From Thalassotalea_B piscium_A (lineage in GTDB: Bacteria; Pseudomonadota; Gammaproteobacteria; Enterobacterales; Alteromonadaceae): a stretch of 64,000 nt of DNA. Made by a program: the position numbers and the translations under genes. This document shows, in pieces, positions 45,836 through 55,500 of the stretch. Below the pieces are notes generated by a model that saw only the letters and a program-made list of their open reading frames with translations, searched no databases and was not told the DNA's origin. Numbering within the stretch: the stretch's first letter is position 1; each line of letters starts with the position of its first letter. Location of the stretch: assembly GCA_049347715.1 (NCBI GenBank), contig CP186339.1, positions 3,782,001 through 3,846,000 on the forward strand. Reading direction: 5' to 3'.

Positions 45836-47380
45836 TTAATCTTCACGAGTAACACGTAACACTTCTTCTAGTGTTGTAATACCCGCCAACACTTTATCAA
45901 AACCATCACGACGAATACTTGGAATAATGTTACGAATATAACGCTCTATCGCTTGTTCTGCTTTACCACTATGGATGAGTTCTCTAATTTGATCATCGAC
46001 AAAGATTAATTCATGGATACCTGTTCGGCCTTTGTAACCTTTGTGATTACATTCACTACAACCTACAGGACTATAGATAGCTTGCTTGCTATCTTTAGGT
46101 AAGCCTAGAATATTAAGCTCTTCAGCATCCGGTAAATGACTTTCACGACAATGAGGACAAAGTGTACGCACTAGACGCTGCGCAAGTACTCCAAGAAGAC
46201 TTGATGAAAGTAAGAAAGGTTCAACCCCCATATCTTCCATTCGTGTGATTGCGCCTGATGCTGTATTTGTATGTAAGGTCGACATTACTAAATGCCCGGT
46301 TAAACTCGCTTGCACCGCTATTTGCGCGGTTTCTAAATCTCGAATTTCACCCACCATAACCACATCAGGATCTTGACGAAGTATAGCGCGCAAACCACGT
46401 GCAAACGTCATATCCACTTTTGTATTCACTTGTGTTTGACCAATTCCTTCAATCGCGAATTCAATGGGGTCTTCTACCGTTAGCACATTACGTTCTTTAT
46501 GATCTATTTGACTCAGTCCAGCATATAGGGTTGTACTTTTACCTGACCCTGTAGGCCCAGTAACTAAAATAATGCCGTGTGGTTTTTCAATCAATTGAGT
46601 GAATATCTTACGATTATTCTCTGTCATGCCTAAGTCTTCGAGATTAAGGCGCGCGGAATTTTTATCGAGTAAACGTAAAACAACACGCTCACCATGCCCT
46701 GTTGGCATAGTTGAAACACGAACATCTACTGCTCGCCCAGCAATCCGCAAAGAAATACGACCATCTTGTGGAATACGTTTTTCAGCAATATCTAGCTTTG
46801 CCATAACTTTAATACGAGAAACAAGTAACGAGGCTAATTTACGGTTTGGTCGTAAAACCTCACGTAAAACGCCATCCACTCGAAAACGAATTTGTAAACT
46901 TTGTTCAAACGTTTCAATATGAATATCAGACGCATTCTCTTTGATAGCCTCACTTAACATCGCATTTATCAGCTTGATAATAGGCGCATCATCTTCGTTC
47001 TCAAGTAAGTCTTCTGTCTCGACCATTTCATCAGCAAGTGAATATAAATCAACTTCATTACCAATGTTTTCCATCATTAGCTGGGCTTCTGAAGAATCTC
47101 TTTGGTAAGCTTCCGTTAGCATAAATTCAAAATGCTCAGGCGTTTCAATTTCAATACTGATGGGTTTTTTAACAATACGACGTACTTCACTTAACGCATT
47201 AACCGACACACTCGTTAAGCAATGAACACAATATTGATCATCGACATGTTTAACCAATATGCTATGACGCTTAGCGAAACCAAAAGGCAAATCAACAATA
47301 TCATCGCCCAAAGTTTCCATCACTGAATCATCTATGGTTTCATCAGTTTGTTGTTCATTTTTGCTCGGTTCAATCATCAT
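45836..47380 (-). CDS. gspE: Type II secretion ATPase GspE
   Basis: The cytoplasmic hexameric motor. I start it at 47380 (MMIEPSKNEQ), overlapping the end of gspD, because the longer frame to 47437 lies inside gspD. It has about 514 aa. Motifs: N-terminal LPFGFAKRH, Walker A GPTGSGKST (about 275), Asp box, Walker B VGEIRDLETAQ, the His box STLHTN, and the tetracysteine CPHC/CSEC zinc site. Confidence 0.95.
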   Translation of the reverse strand: MMIEPSKNEQQTDETIDDSVMETLGDDIVDLPFGFAKRHSILVKHVDDQYCVHCLTSVSVNALSEVRRIVKKPISIEIETPEHFEFMLTEAYQRDSSEAQLMMENIGNEVDLYSLADEMVETEDLLENEDDAPIIKLINAMLSEAIKENASDIHIETFEQSLQIRFRVDGVLREVLRPNRKLASLLVSRIKVMAKLDIAEKRIPQDGRISLRIAGRAVDVRVSTMPTGHGERVVLRLLDKNSARLNLEDLGMTENNRKIFTQLIEKPHGIILVTGPTGSGKSTTLYAGLSQIDHKERNVLTVEDPIEFAIEGIGQTQVNTKVDMTFARGLRAILRQDPDVVMVGEIRDLETAQIAVQASLTGHLVMSTLHTNTASGAITRMEDMGVEPFLLSSSLLGVLAQRLVRTLCPHCRESHLPDAEELNILGLPKDSKQAIYSPVGCSECNHKGYKGRTGIHELIFVDDQIRELIHSGKAEQAIERYIRNIIPSIRRDGFDKVLAGITTLEEVLRVTRED

Positions 47381-49466
47381 TCTTGATCTTTGTTTGAGTC
47401 GCTTGCTCACTTTGCTTTTTTTCGGTGTATTCATCAAATGAAGGTGGTAATGCTAACGCATCGTTCCATTCAGGTAATAATGGTAATTTTTCATCTGTCA
47501 TCAATGATAAACCGCGATCAATTTGCTCTAACTCTTGAGCTCGAATGAAGTTGTATTTTTCCTTACTAATATCATTCATACGTGTACCTTCACGAATAAT
47601 AGTTGGTCTTAAAAAGACCATCAAATTACGTTTACGTGACGTGGTACTAGTAGATTTAAATAAGTTACCTAGGAAAGGAATATCACCTAAAAATGGCACT
47701 TTTTGTTGGCTTTCTTGTATATCTTCATCAATCAAACCGCCTAATACGATAGTTTGACCATTATCTGCCATCACAGTGGTTTTTATTTCACGTTTATTAA
47801 TTGAAATATCTACGCCTGTGGCTCCACTGACTGATGACACTTCTTGTTCTATGGTCAACTGAACACCCGAACCTTCATTGACCCGTGGTGTTACTTTTAA
47901 CTTGATCCCTACCTCTTGACGCTCAACCGTTTGGAAAGGATTGCCATTGTTACTACCCGCGGTTGACCCTGTTAAAATAGGAATTTCTTGGCCAACTAAA
48001 AACTCAGCTTCTTCATTGTCTAATGTAGTGATACTAGGTGTTGCCAAAATATTTGAGTTGGTATCAGAGCTTACGGCTTGAACTATAGCTCCCCAATCAC
48101 CTTTCATAAGGCCAAACATCATGCCATTAACAGAACCAAGTAATTCAGCTAAAAGACTGTAATCGCCTTTAGTGTCATTTTGGTAGAAACCTTCTTTAAT
48201 TAAGACATTGTCACTATTATATTCCGCAGGAACATAGTCACCTTTCGTAGATTTTGCGGCCTCCGCGCCTGCTGCAATAGAGCTTAATGATGCAGGGCCA
48301 TTATTAAATTGGGTAAAACCGGCATTTTCGTTATACCACTGAACCCCTAAATTAATACCATCGCCTTCAAAAACTTCAACAATAATCGCTTCGACTAACA
48401 CTTGAGCACGACGAATATCGAGTTGACGTATGACAGCTTCAAGCGAACGTAACATATCGGGTTGTGCTGTAATAACTAAGGTATTGGTATCTTCATGAGC
48501 ATCTATATTGATATCGCGGGTTTTACTACCTTTTTGCTTAGACTTTGTCGTTCCACCTTCAGCGTCAATCGATGCACTAACCCCTTCAAGCACTTTTACT
48601 AAATCTTCTGCTTTTGCATATTTTAAGTAATAAACACGGGTATTTCCGTTACTTTCTAACTCACTATCAAGTCGAGACACTAACTTAGATACACGTTCTC
48701 TTGCTTGACGTTCTCCGCTAACAATTACGCTATTAGTGCGATCATCGGCAACAATTTTAGGAATAAGAAAAGTTGGCGTAGACGCACCTTTGCCTTGTGT
48801 TGATTTGTTCATAGCCTCAATAATTCGGACCATTTCTCCAGCTGAAGCATATTGTAATTTAATAATTTCAACATCTTGATCACCTGCTTTATCAACACGC
48901 TTAATAATATTAACTAAACGATTCACGCCGGCAGCAGTACCGGTGATCATGATGACATTAGCTGGGTCATAGTTCGTTACTGTACCGCCGCCAGCTTGAT
49001 CTGAAATTTGACGTAATAAAGGAGTTAACTCACGTACCGTAACATTTTTAACTTCAATCACACGTGTGACCATTTCATCGCCAACGCCTGGATTCTCATC
49101 GCCAACGACAGGAATGGATGAAGACTTAGCTTCTTTTTTACGTACAATTTTTACAATATTATTTTCCATCTGTACGGCTGCAAAGCCGTAAACTTCAAGC
49201 ACATTGAGAAAAAATTGATAATATTGCTCTTCTGTTAATAAATCATAACTTCTTACGTTAACTTTACCGCGAACGTTAGGGTCAACAATCATAGTTTTCT
49301 TTAGATTTTTACCGACAATATTAATAAATTCTTCTAAGTCGGTTCCCTTAAAATTTGGAGAATACTGAGCAGCATTCGCAGAGCTTAACACTCCACCACA
49401 TAAGGCTACAGTCATCAACATGAATACTACTTTTCGATACCAAGGCGCAGTTGCTTGTTTGCGCAT
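47370..49466 (-). CDS. gspD: Type II secretion outer-membrane secretin GspD
   Basis: A 698-aa secretin. A signal peptide (ending SANA) is followed by the N0 domain (YSPNFKGTDLEEFINIVGKN), N1-N3 repeats, and the secretin core with the gate region and the end VPFLGDIPFLGNLFKS. An S domain-like tail (after about 620) suggests a pilotin partner, not in this window. It lies directly downstream of gspC (16 bases). Confidence 0.96.
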   Translation of the reverse strand: MRKQATAPWYRKVVFMLMTVALCGGVLSSANAAQYSPNFKGTDLEEFINIVGKNLKKTMIVDPNVRGKVNVRSYDLLTEEQYYQFFLNVLEVYGFAAVQMENNIVKIVRKKEAKSSSIPVVGDENPGVGDEMVTRVIEVKNVTVRELTPLLRQISDQAGGGTVTNYDPANVIMITGTAAGVNRLVNIIKRVDKAGDQDVEIIKLQYASAGEMVRIIEAMNKSTQGKGASTPTFLIPKIVADDRTNSVIVSGERQARERVSKLVSRLDSELESNGNTRVYYLKYAKAEDLVKVLEGVSASIDAEGGTTKSKQKGSKTRDINIDAHEDTNTLVITAQPDMLRSLEAVIRQLDIRRAQVLVEAIIVEVFEGDGINLGVQWYNENAGFTQFNNGPASLSSIAAGAEAAKSTKGDYVPAEYNSDNVLIKEGFYQNDTKGDYSLLAELLGSVNGMMFGLMKGDWGAIVQAVSSDTNSNILATPSITTLDNEEAEFLVGQEIPILTGSTAGSNNGNPFQTVERQEVGIKLKVTPRVNEGSGVQLTIEQEVSSVSGATGVDISINKREIKTTVMADNGQTIVLGGLIDEDIQESQQKVPFLGDIPFLGNLFKSTSTTSRKRNLMVFLRPTIIREGTRMNDISKEKYNFIRAQELEQIDRGLSLMTDEKLPLLPEWNDALALPPSFDEYTEKKQSEQATQTKIKNDD

Positions 49467-49482
49467 GAAAAATTCCTTAAAA

Positions 49483-50436
49483 CTAATTTATACTAAATAA
49501 AATCTCTGTCATATCACCATTACGATCAACAATGAGTGAGACTTCCGATTGTTCCTGAAGTTCCTGTAATGCTTGAGCAGCATTACTGGCTACGCTTAAA
49601 TCATAACCATTAATTTCTACCGCAACATCACCAGCTTTTAATCCTGATTTGGTAAAGAACTCTCCGTTTTTACCTGGCATTAGGCTATAGCCCACGATAT
49701 TCCCAGCCTGACGTTTAGGGCTAATTCTCAAATAATCTGTAATTTTCCCAGGGTCGTCACTTATATCATCTTTAAATTGCTGGGCACTCTGACTCAAACT
49801 TTCGTTGTGTCGTTGATCCACAATTTTAGGAGTAGTGAAGGTCGATTGCTTTCTTGTTGTTCTTCGAGGATTAACTGGTTGCACTCTTCCAACAATATTA
49901 CTGCTATTTTTCTTATATTCAAACCCATCCAACATTAAGGTTTCGTGTTTGCCATTAACCTTAATTAATACTCTATCATTAAATACTTTTGATAACGTGG
50001 CTCGCGTGCCGGTAATTTGCTCATTAATACCATAAGTTGCCTGTTTGCCATTGTTTTCAATAACTGCCGCAGCAATATCACTATTATCACTAGCTACTGC
50101 ACCAGTTAACGTTAAGTTAAGTTTGGTTTCAGGTGCATTCTCAACAGTTTCAAGCTCAACTTTTACGTTTTGTTGTGTTTTATTATATTCTCCAAATAAA
50201 TTGAGCTTTTTCAAAGGTTCGAGATTAATTGACACTTGTTCTTGTTTTTTTATCGCAGAGATATCTGAATCAATCACTGAAATACTTGTATTATTGTCAA
50301 GCAATAACCAGGTAATTTTAGCCACTAAAAAAGCCACATAAATAAGTAGTAAGGCAATAATGACTTTTGCTACTTTTTGTTGTGGTATTTTTAACAAATT
50401 ATCGTTAAATTCGGTCCAATTAGTTGGAAACTGCAT
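49483..50436 (-). CDS. gspC: Type II secretion protein GspC with PDZ domain
   Basis: The first gene of the operon, 317 aa: a cytoplasmic N-terminus, a membrane helix (about 23-46), the homology region that contacts the GspD N0 domain (about 80-175), a Ser/Thr-rich linker, and a C-terminal PDZ domain (KSGLKAGDVAVEINGYDLS). It is divergent from hslR across a 187-bp spacer with a repeated 12-bp element. Confidence 0.94.
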   Translation of the reverse strand: MQFPTNWTEFNDNLLKIPQQKVAKVIIALLLIYVAFLVAKITWLLLDNNTSISVIDSDISAIKKQEQVSINLEPLKKLNLFGEYNKTQQNVKVELETVENAPETKLNLTLTGAVASDNSDIAAAVIENNGKQATYGINEQITGTRATLSKVFNDRVLIKVNGKHETLMLDGFEYKKNSSNIVGRVQPVNPRRTTRKQSTFTTPKIVDQRHNESLSQSAQQFKDDISDDPGKITDYLRISPKRQAGNIVGYSLMPGKNGEFFTKSGLKAGDVAVEINGYDLSVASNAAQALQELQEQSEVSLIVDRNGDMTEILFSIN

Positions 50437-50487
50437 ACTACTCTTTACTATAATGTGAGAAAAGTTAATAAATCGTTACTGATAATA

Positions 50488-50595
50488 CGTGAGCGACCGC
50501 TGTGCAACAAGATAACATCGTAATTATTTACTTTTATTTACAATGTGCCTTTATTTATAGCGAAAAAAATTACACTGTGATAACGTGCGCGACCG
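50488..50595 (+). repeat. Paired 12-bp direct repeat between gspC and hslR
   Basis: CGTGAGCGACCG at 50488-50499 and CGTGCGCGACCG at 50584-50595 differ at one base; both are preceded by GATAA. They are GC-rich islands in an AT-rich spacer, 96 bp apart. One is 52 bases upstream of gspC and the other 28 bases upstream of hslR, so each divergent gene has one copy near its promoter. It may be a transcription-factor site. Confidence 0.55.
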
Positions 50596-50623
50596 TATTA
50601 AATACGAATAATATGGCAAAATT

Positions 50624-51031
50624 ATGACACAAGATCAAAAAGCTAAATCAAATGAATCAATTCGCTTGGATAAATGGCTATGGGCCGCAAGATTTTATAA
50701 GACTCGCGCGATTGCAAAACAGATGATTGATGGCGGTAAGGTGTCTTATAATGGGCAGCGAACTAAATCAGGTAAAGCTGTTGTCTTGGGCGATATAATT
50801 ACCATACGTCAAGGCTACGAACTTAAAGAAGTTGAAGTTATCGCCTTAGCCGATAGGCGTAGAGACGCAACTTTTGCCCAAACCCTGTACCTTGAAACAG
50901 CAGAAAGCATCGAAACACGAGAAAAAAACTCTCTTGCTCGTAAGCAAGGAATTTTACTCAGTCCCGCGAGTGATGTTAAACCCGATAAAAAACAACGTCG
51001 GCAGATTCGACAACTAAAAGAAAGGATCTAA
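50624..51031 (+). CDS. hslR: Heat shock protein 15 (HslR), S4-domain RNA-binding protein
   Basis: A 135-aa protein that rescues stalled 50S-tRNA complexes by moving the tRNA to the P site. The S4 domain RLDKWLWAARFYKTRAIAKQMIDGGKV is at the N-terminus, and a basic tail (KKQRRQIRQLKERI) ends it. It is coupled to hslO 3 bases downstream, the same pair as in E. coli. Confidence 0.95.
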   Translation: MTQDQKAKSNESIRLDKWLWAARFYKTRAIAKQMIDGGKVSYNGQRTKSGKAVVLGDIITIRQGYELKEVEVIALADRRRDATFAQTLYLETAESIETREKNSLARKQGILLSPASDVKPDKKQRRQIRQLKERI

Positions 51032-51034
51032 TTT

Positions 51035-51898
51035 GTGAGCCAACAATTTGATGTATTAAACCGATACCTTTTCGATGATCTTCATGTTCGAGGAGAGTTA
51101 GTACAATTACGTGATAGTTATCAAGCTATTGTGGCCAATCATGACTATAGTGAAGGTGTTCGCCAGTTACTGGGAGAACTTTTAACCGCCACTTGTTTAT
51201 TAACTGCCACGTTAAAAATGGAAGGCGAAATCACGGTCCAATTGCAAGGTGATGGACCGGTAGGTTATGCCGTTATTAATGGTGACCATCAGCAAAACAT
51301 GCGCGGTATCGCACGAGTGACAACGCCAACAAATGCTCATGGATTAAAAGCACTTATCGGCAAGGGAAATATGGTGATCACCATTAGACCCAAAGAAGGT
51401 GAACCCTACCAAGGTGTTGTCGCTTTAGAAAAAGAGAACCTCGCTGATTGCTTAGCTCACTACTTTGAAGTTTCAGAGCAAATTCCTACAAAAATCTGGC
51501 TTTTTCATGATAATGAAAATCAAATGGTTGCAGGTAGTTTAGTACAGTTGTTACCTGATGGTGATGATAAAGAACAACAAATGACTGACTTTGAGCATTT
51601 ATGTCAGTTAACCAATACCATTAAAGAAAAAGAGATATTTACCCTTGATGCCCAGACGTTACTTTATCGATTATATCATCAAGAAAAAGTAATGTTATTT
51701 GATCCTCAAGCGGTCTCGTTTCAATGCAGTTGTTCAGAAGAAAAATGCTTAAATGCTATTTCTCAAATTGAGCCAACAGAGCTTGAAAGTATTTTAGCTG
51801 AGCAAGGCAGTGTTAGCATGACCTGCGATTACTGTAATACCACCTATTCTTTTGAACGGCCTCAATTGCAATCGTTTATTGATGGTACTAGCCATTAA
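51035..51898 (+). CDS. hslO: Redox-regulated chaperone Hsp33
   Basis: A 287-aa holdase activated by oxidation. The zinc-binding cysteines are C231-S-C233 and C264-D-Y-C267, the normal spacing. The N-terminal core (DGPVGYAVINGD, GKGNMVITI) matches the family. It starts with GTG at 51035. It is in operon with hslR. Confidence 0.96.
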   Translation: MSQQFDVLNRYLFDDLHVRGELVQLRDSYQAIVANHDYSEGVRQLLGELLTATCLLTATLKMEGEITVQLQGDGPVGYAVINGDHQQNMRGIARVTTPTNAHGLKALIGKGNMVITIRPKEGEPYQGVVALEKENLADCLAHYFEVSEQIPTKIWLFHDNENQMVAGSLVQLLPDGDDKEQQMTDFEHLCQLTNTIKEKEIFTLDAQTLLYRLYHQEKVMLFDPQAVSFQCSCSEEKCLNAISQIEPTELESILAEQGSVSMTCDYCNTTYSFERPQLQSFIDGTSH

Positions 51899-51931
51899 TT
51901 GCCTAGAGATTAAAGCGTTAGTACTCTTTAA

Positions 51932-52444
51932 CTATTGAGTCTGACGCTTTGATATAGGACTATAATCTATCTCTAGTTCGACATGATTGTAGTCTGAATT
52001 TTTACTTAGACTCTGATAGAAACTTAATAATTTATCACTTTCTAAAGGCCAAACTCTTAGCGTGTTTACGGCAATTTGTTCAACTTTAGAAAAATGCTTT
52101 CCTGCAATATCTCTATTATTTTTAAGTGTTACAACGATACTACCTTTAACAGTACCAAATTCATTAATCCCATGATTTAATACCCGAGTGCCTTTTTGAA
52201 GTCTGCCATCTAATAGTGAAAATTTGCTACCGTTTAAACGAATAGTTTTTTTATTGATTTTTGACGACAAAAGCTCAGTATCACTTTTATTTACTTGTTT
52301 TATCTTAGACTCTACTGCTTTATTTTGAGGTTCATCAACATTCAGTTTTTCTACCTTTTGACTGGTATCAAGGTGCTCGGTTGTGTCATTACAACCGACA
52401 AGCACAAGCAGGGTTAAACTTGCGATCATGCATTTTGAATTCAT
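51932..52444 (-). CDS. Unrecognised lipoprotein
   Basis: I do not recognise this family. It is 170 aa with a lipoprotein signal (lipobox LVGC, Cys 18), a Lys/Asn-rich linker, and a C-terminal beta-rich domain with INKKTIRLNGSKFSLL and GSIVVTLKNNRDIAG. It is downstream of the M36 protease gene on the same strand but separated from it by a strong terminator, so it is likely transcribed on its own. Confidence 0.65.
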   Translation of the reverse strand: MNSKCMIASLTLLVLVGCNDTTEHLDTSQKVEKLNVDEPQNKAVESKIKQVNKSDTELLSSKINKKTIRLNGSKFSLLDGRLQKGTRVLNHGINEFGTVKGSIVVTLKNNRDIAGKHFSKVEQIAVNTLRVWPLESDKLLSFYQSLSKNSDYNHVELEIDYSPISKRQTQ

Positions 52445-52471
52445 AACTTACTCTTTATTTTAATTTTTTTC

Positions 52472-52505
52472 GAAAAAAAAGCTGATTGAATCATCAATCA
52501 GCTTT
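52472..52505 (-). terminator. Rho-independent terminator of the M36 protease gene
   Basis: The stem GCTGATTG/CAATCAGC with a 6-base loop, and on the minus strand a run of eight T residues after it. It lies 20 bases after the protease stop. Confidence 0.88.
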
Positions 52506-52524
52506 TATACGTTAACTAGCTAAA

Positions 52525-55500
52525 CTACTTACGACGACGTAATAAAGCTAAAGGCAATAAGAATAAAGCTAATAAGCTTGTTGAACCACCCGTAGAATAA
52601 GCCTTAGCCGGTTTAAATGGCGCAGGTATATCATTAACAGTGACAGTAAATTTCTGAGAAGTAGTATCTACGCCATCAGAAACATTTGCCATAAAGGTCA
52701 ACTCTTCGCTTCCAGAAGCAACATCAGGGGCACTAAACGACACACTTGCTGTATCACCACCAGTTAAAGCGACTGAGGCGCCTGATGTTTGTGTCCAACT
52801 ATAAGTTAAGTCATCTGAATTAGGATCAGATGCTTCTATCGTTAAACTAACACTAGCTCCTTCATCAACTGATTGGCTCTCTTCTGAAACGGCTTTAACA
52901 ACTGGAACTCGGTTATCACAAGCAAAAGTGTCACCTGCAACAATGTCAGAGAAAATACTTGTTTGAATATTGGTAACTGTCACATTATCAATAAACCAAC
53001 CAAAAGCACTGGTATTAGTATCACTTGCCATGCGGAAACGGAATTTAACTTCGTTACCATTTAATGCAGTACCAAAATCAACCCCTTCCATACCACCTGG
53101 GAAAGGCATATTACCGGTGAAGGCTTGTTTATTAGATAACGGTTGGATATCTTGCTCTTCAATAGTACCGGTATAGCCAGCACCCATGAAAGTTCCACCC
53201 ATAGTGGTTACATCTGCCCAGTCAGAGCCATTAACACTAACTTCAACAACACCACCATCCCAATTTTCTTCAATTTCAAAATATTGCCACCAGCTTACAG
53301 TGAAGTTACCAGCATATCCGACATTGAAGGTTTTTGTTTCAAACGCAACATCTGAAGTAAATTGATTGTTATTGATAAAGATATATTGTTCATCAACTGG
53401 AAATAATCCAGCATAAGTTGAATCTAAACTAACAGTGCCTTTAGCAAGATCACCACCGGTCATAACATTTTCAGTCCAATCATGTAACGTTGCTACAGTT
53501 TCAGCATTGTCAGTAGTGGTGTTTAAAACTGGCGCACGATCTTTAAAGTCCATATTTACATTGATAGTCAAGCCATAGCTTTCTGCGGTTATACCATCAT
53601 CTAATTCAGGGAAAGTAACTTCTAATGTTAACTGATCTGCTGTTGCCGCTTCATTTAAAGTAAATTCAAGTGGTGAACTAGTTGTGCTAGCAAACAAATC
53701 AACATCATCAAAGGTAATCATACCGTCATTAGCAAAGGTTACATCTTGTCCGCTGGTGACAACAACTTTACCAACAAGACCCGATAATGCAGTACTACCT
53801 TTGTTACCAATCGTAAAGCTTACGGTACCCGTTTCACCTTTATCTAAGATATTATCATTTGAACAATATCCCGTCATTAGGCCTTCATAGTTACTGTCTA
53901 TTTGGTGTGCTGACACTGAAAATGTTGATAATTCAGTTTCATAAGACTCTACTACACCAGAATGCTTAGCATCATATCGAGCAGGAGCAACTGCCCCTAA
54001 CCCCATTCCTCGACGAGCGAAAGCATTAAGGATAAGTTTATAATCTTCCATATCATTTGCGTAGGCTGCTGCTAATAGCGCATCACGAGCTTCGGTATAA
54101 GTAGGTGCGATAGGCGTCATTTTATAAGCTGCAACTAAATAGTCTTTCATTAGACTTCTAGCTTCCGCAAAACTATAACGGTCATCATTGATTAATGCGA
54201 CATATGAATCCCATAACATTGCTGCCCAAGGTTCGCCAGCATCATGCACTTCGGCATTACCATTTTCATCTGCACTAGTACCATTACCCAACATTACATT
54301 AGCAAACGTCAGTGGGTTGATATCCATATTGGTAGAATAAGGATAATTACGGATCCCGGTATGGAAGTCGGCAACGTATGAGGTAGCTGAGTAGGCAGTA
54401 CCAAACATTTCATTACCAGCAATTAACGCATCATCAGCTTCTGATAATAGCAATAAGGCATGGAAATCCCCCCAACCTTCACCCATAGAGCGACCTTGTT
54501 GGTTACTTAAGCCAGAAGCATTACCAATTAAACGGTTACTAATATAGTGACCCCATTCGTGCGCAACAATGCCGTTATCCCACGAACTACCTTTATAAGG
54601 TTTGTTATTAAACATTGAGATACTAACCGTTTCCGCAGCATCTAATTTGTCATAAATAGCAGCAGCCGTTTCAAAATTAATTCCCATATTCGGAATGGTT
54701 ACTGTATCGTCACTGCCTCCCATAGGTGCGGGTGTACCATCATTGGTATTATTAGCAATTAATACTGCTATAGCACCTGCATCTTGTGCATTTTTCACCT
54801 TATCGGTAAAGGCACACGCGCCACGATCTATAATAGCAATTTTGCCCGCAAGTTCGGCACTGTTATCAGCGGCCTCACAACCATCAGTTACTGTGTCTGT
54901 AGCATCATCAATTCTGACAATGTCTCCCGTCACGTTAAATTGGCCCTGACCAAATGAAGAACGCTGTGTAATGTCAATTAAGCCGATATCATCATGCGAC
55001 GTAATAGTTACACCATAATCTGTACCGTTTTTTGCATCTTTACTATCAAACAAATACATTTGCATACGAGGAGAAGCACCATCTGCTGGTGTGCTCATAT
55101 TGGCGTTACTAAAACCTGAATTATCCTGCACTTCTGCATTAATCGCATCGCCTTCTACACCACCACGACCATAATTGACGTTTTGTGCATTACCAGATGC
55201 TTCATCAAAACCATGATCATAAAAATCATCATGTAGATAGTTATTTAGATAAAACAAATTAACTGTTGCTGCTTTTCTATTATGAATAGAGTTTTCAGTC
55301 AAACTAGTATCATAGCTATAATCAAAGGTATTAGCGCTTGTAACATCAGCAATAATATCACCTGTGGTGAATCCATCAGGTGCAACAGCATCAACATAGG
55401 CTTTAACATTATTACCATCAGTCGTGGTTGCATCATCGGCTAACCAAGCATCATTAGTACTGATAGGGCCTGACGTCAAGCTAATTAACGGTGCTGGAAG

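Noticed and set aside
46599..46922. 107-codon plus-strand frame opposite gspE
   Set aside because: It is fully antisense to the conserved GspE ATPase region, whose motifs are intact; the residue pattern is that of a shadow frame.
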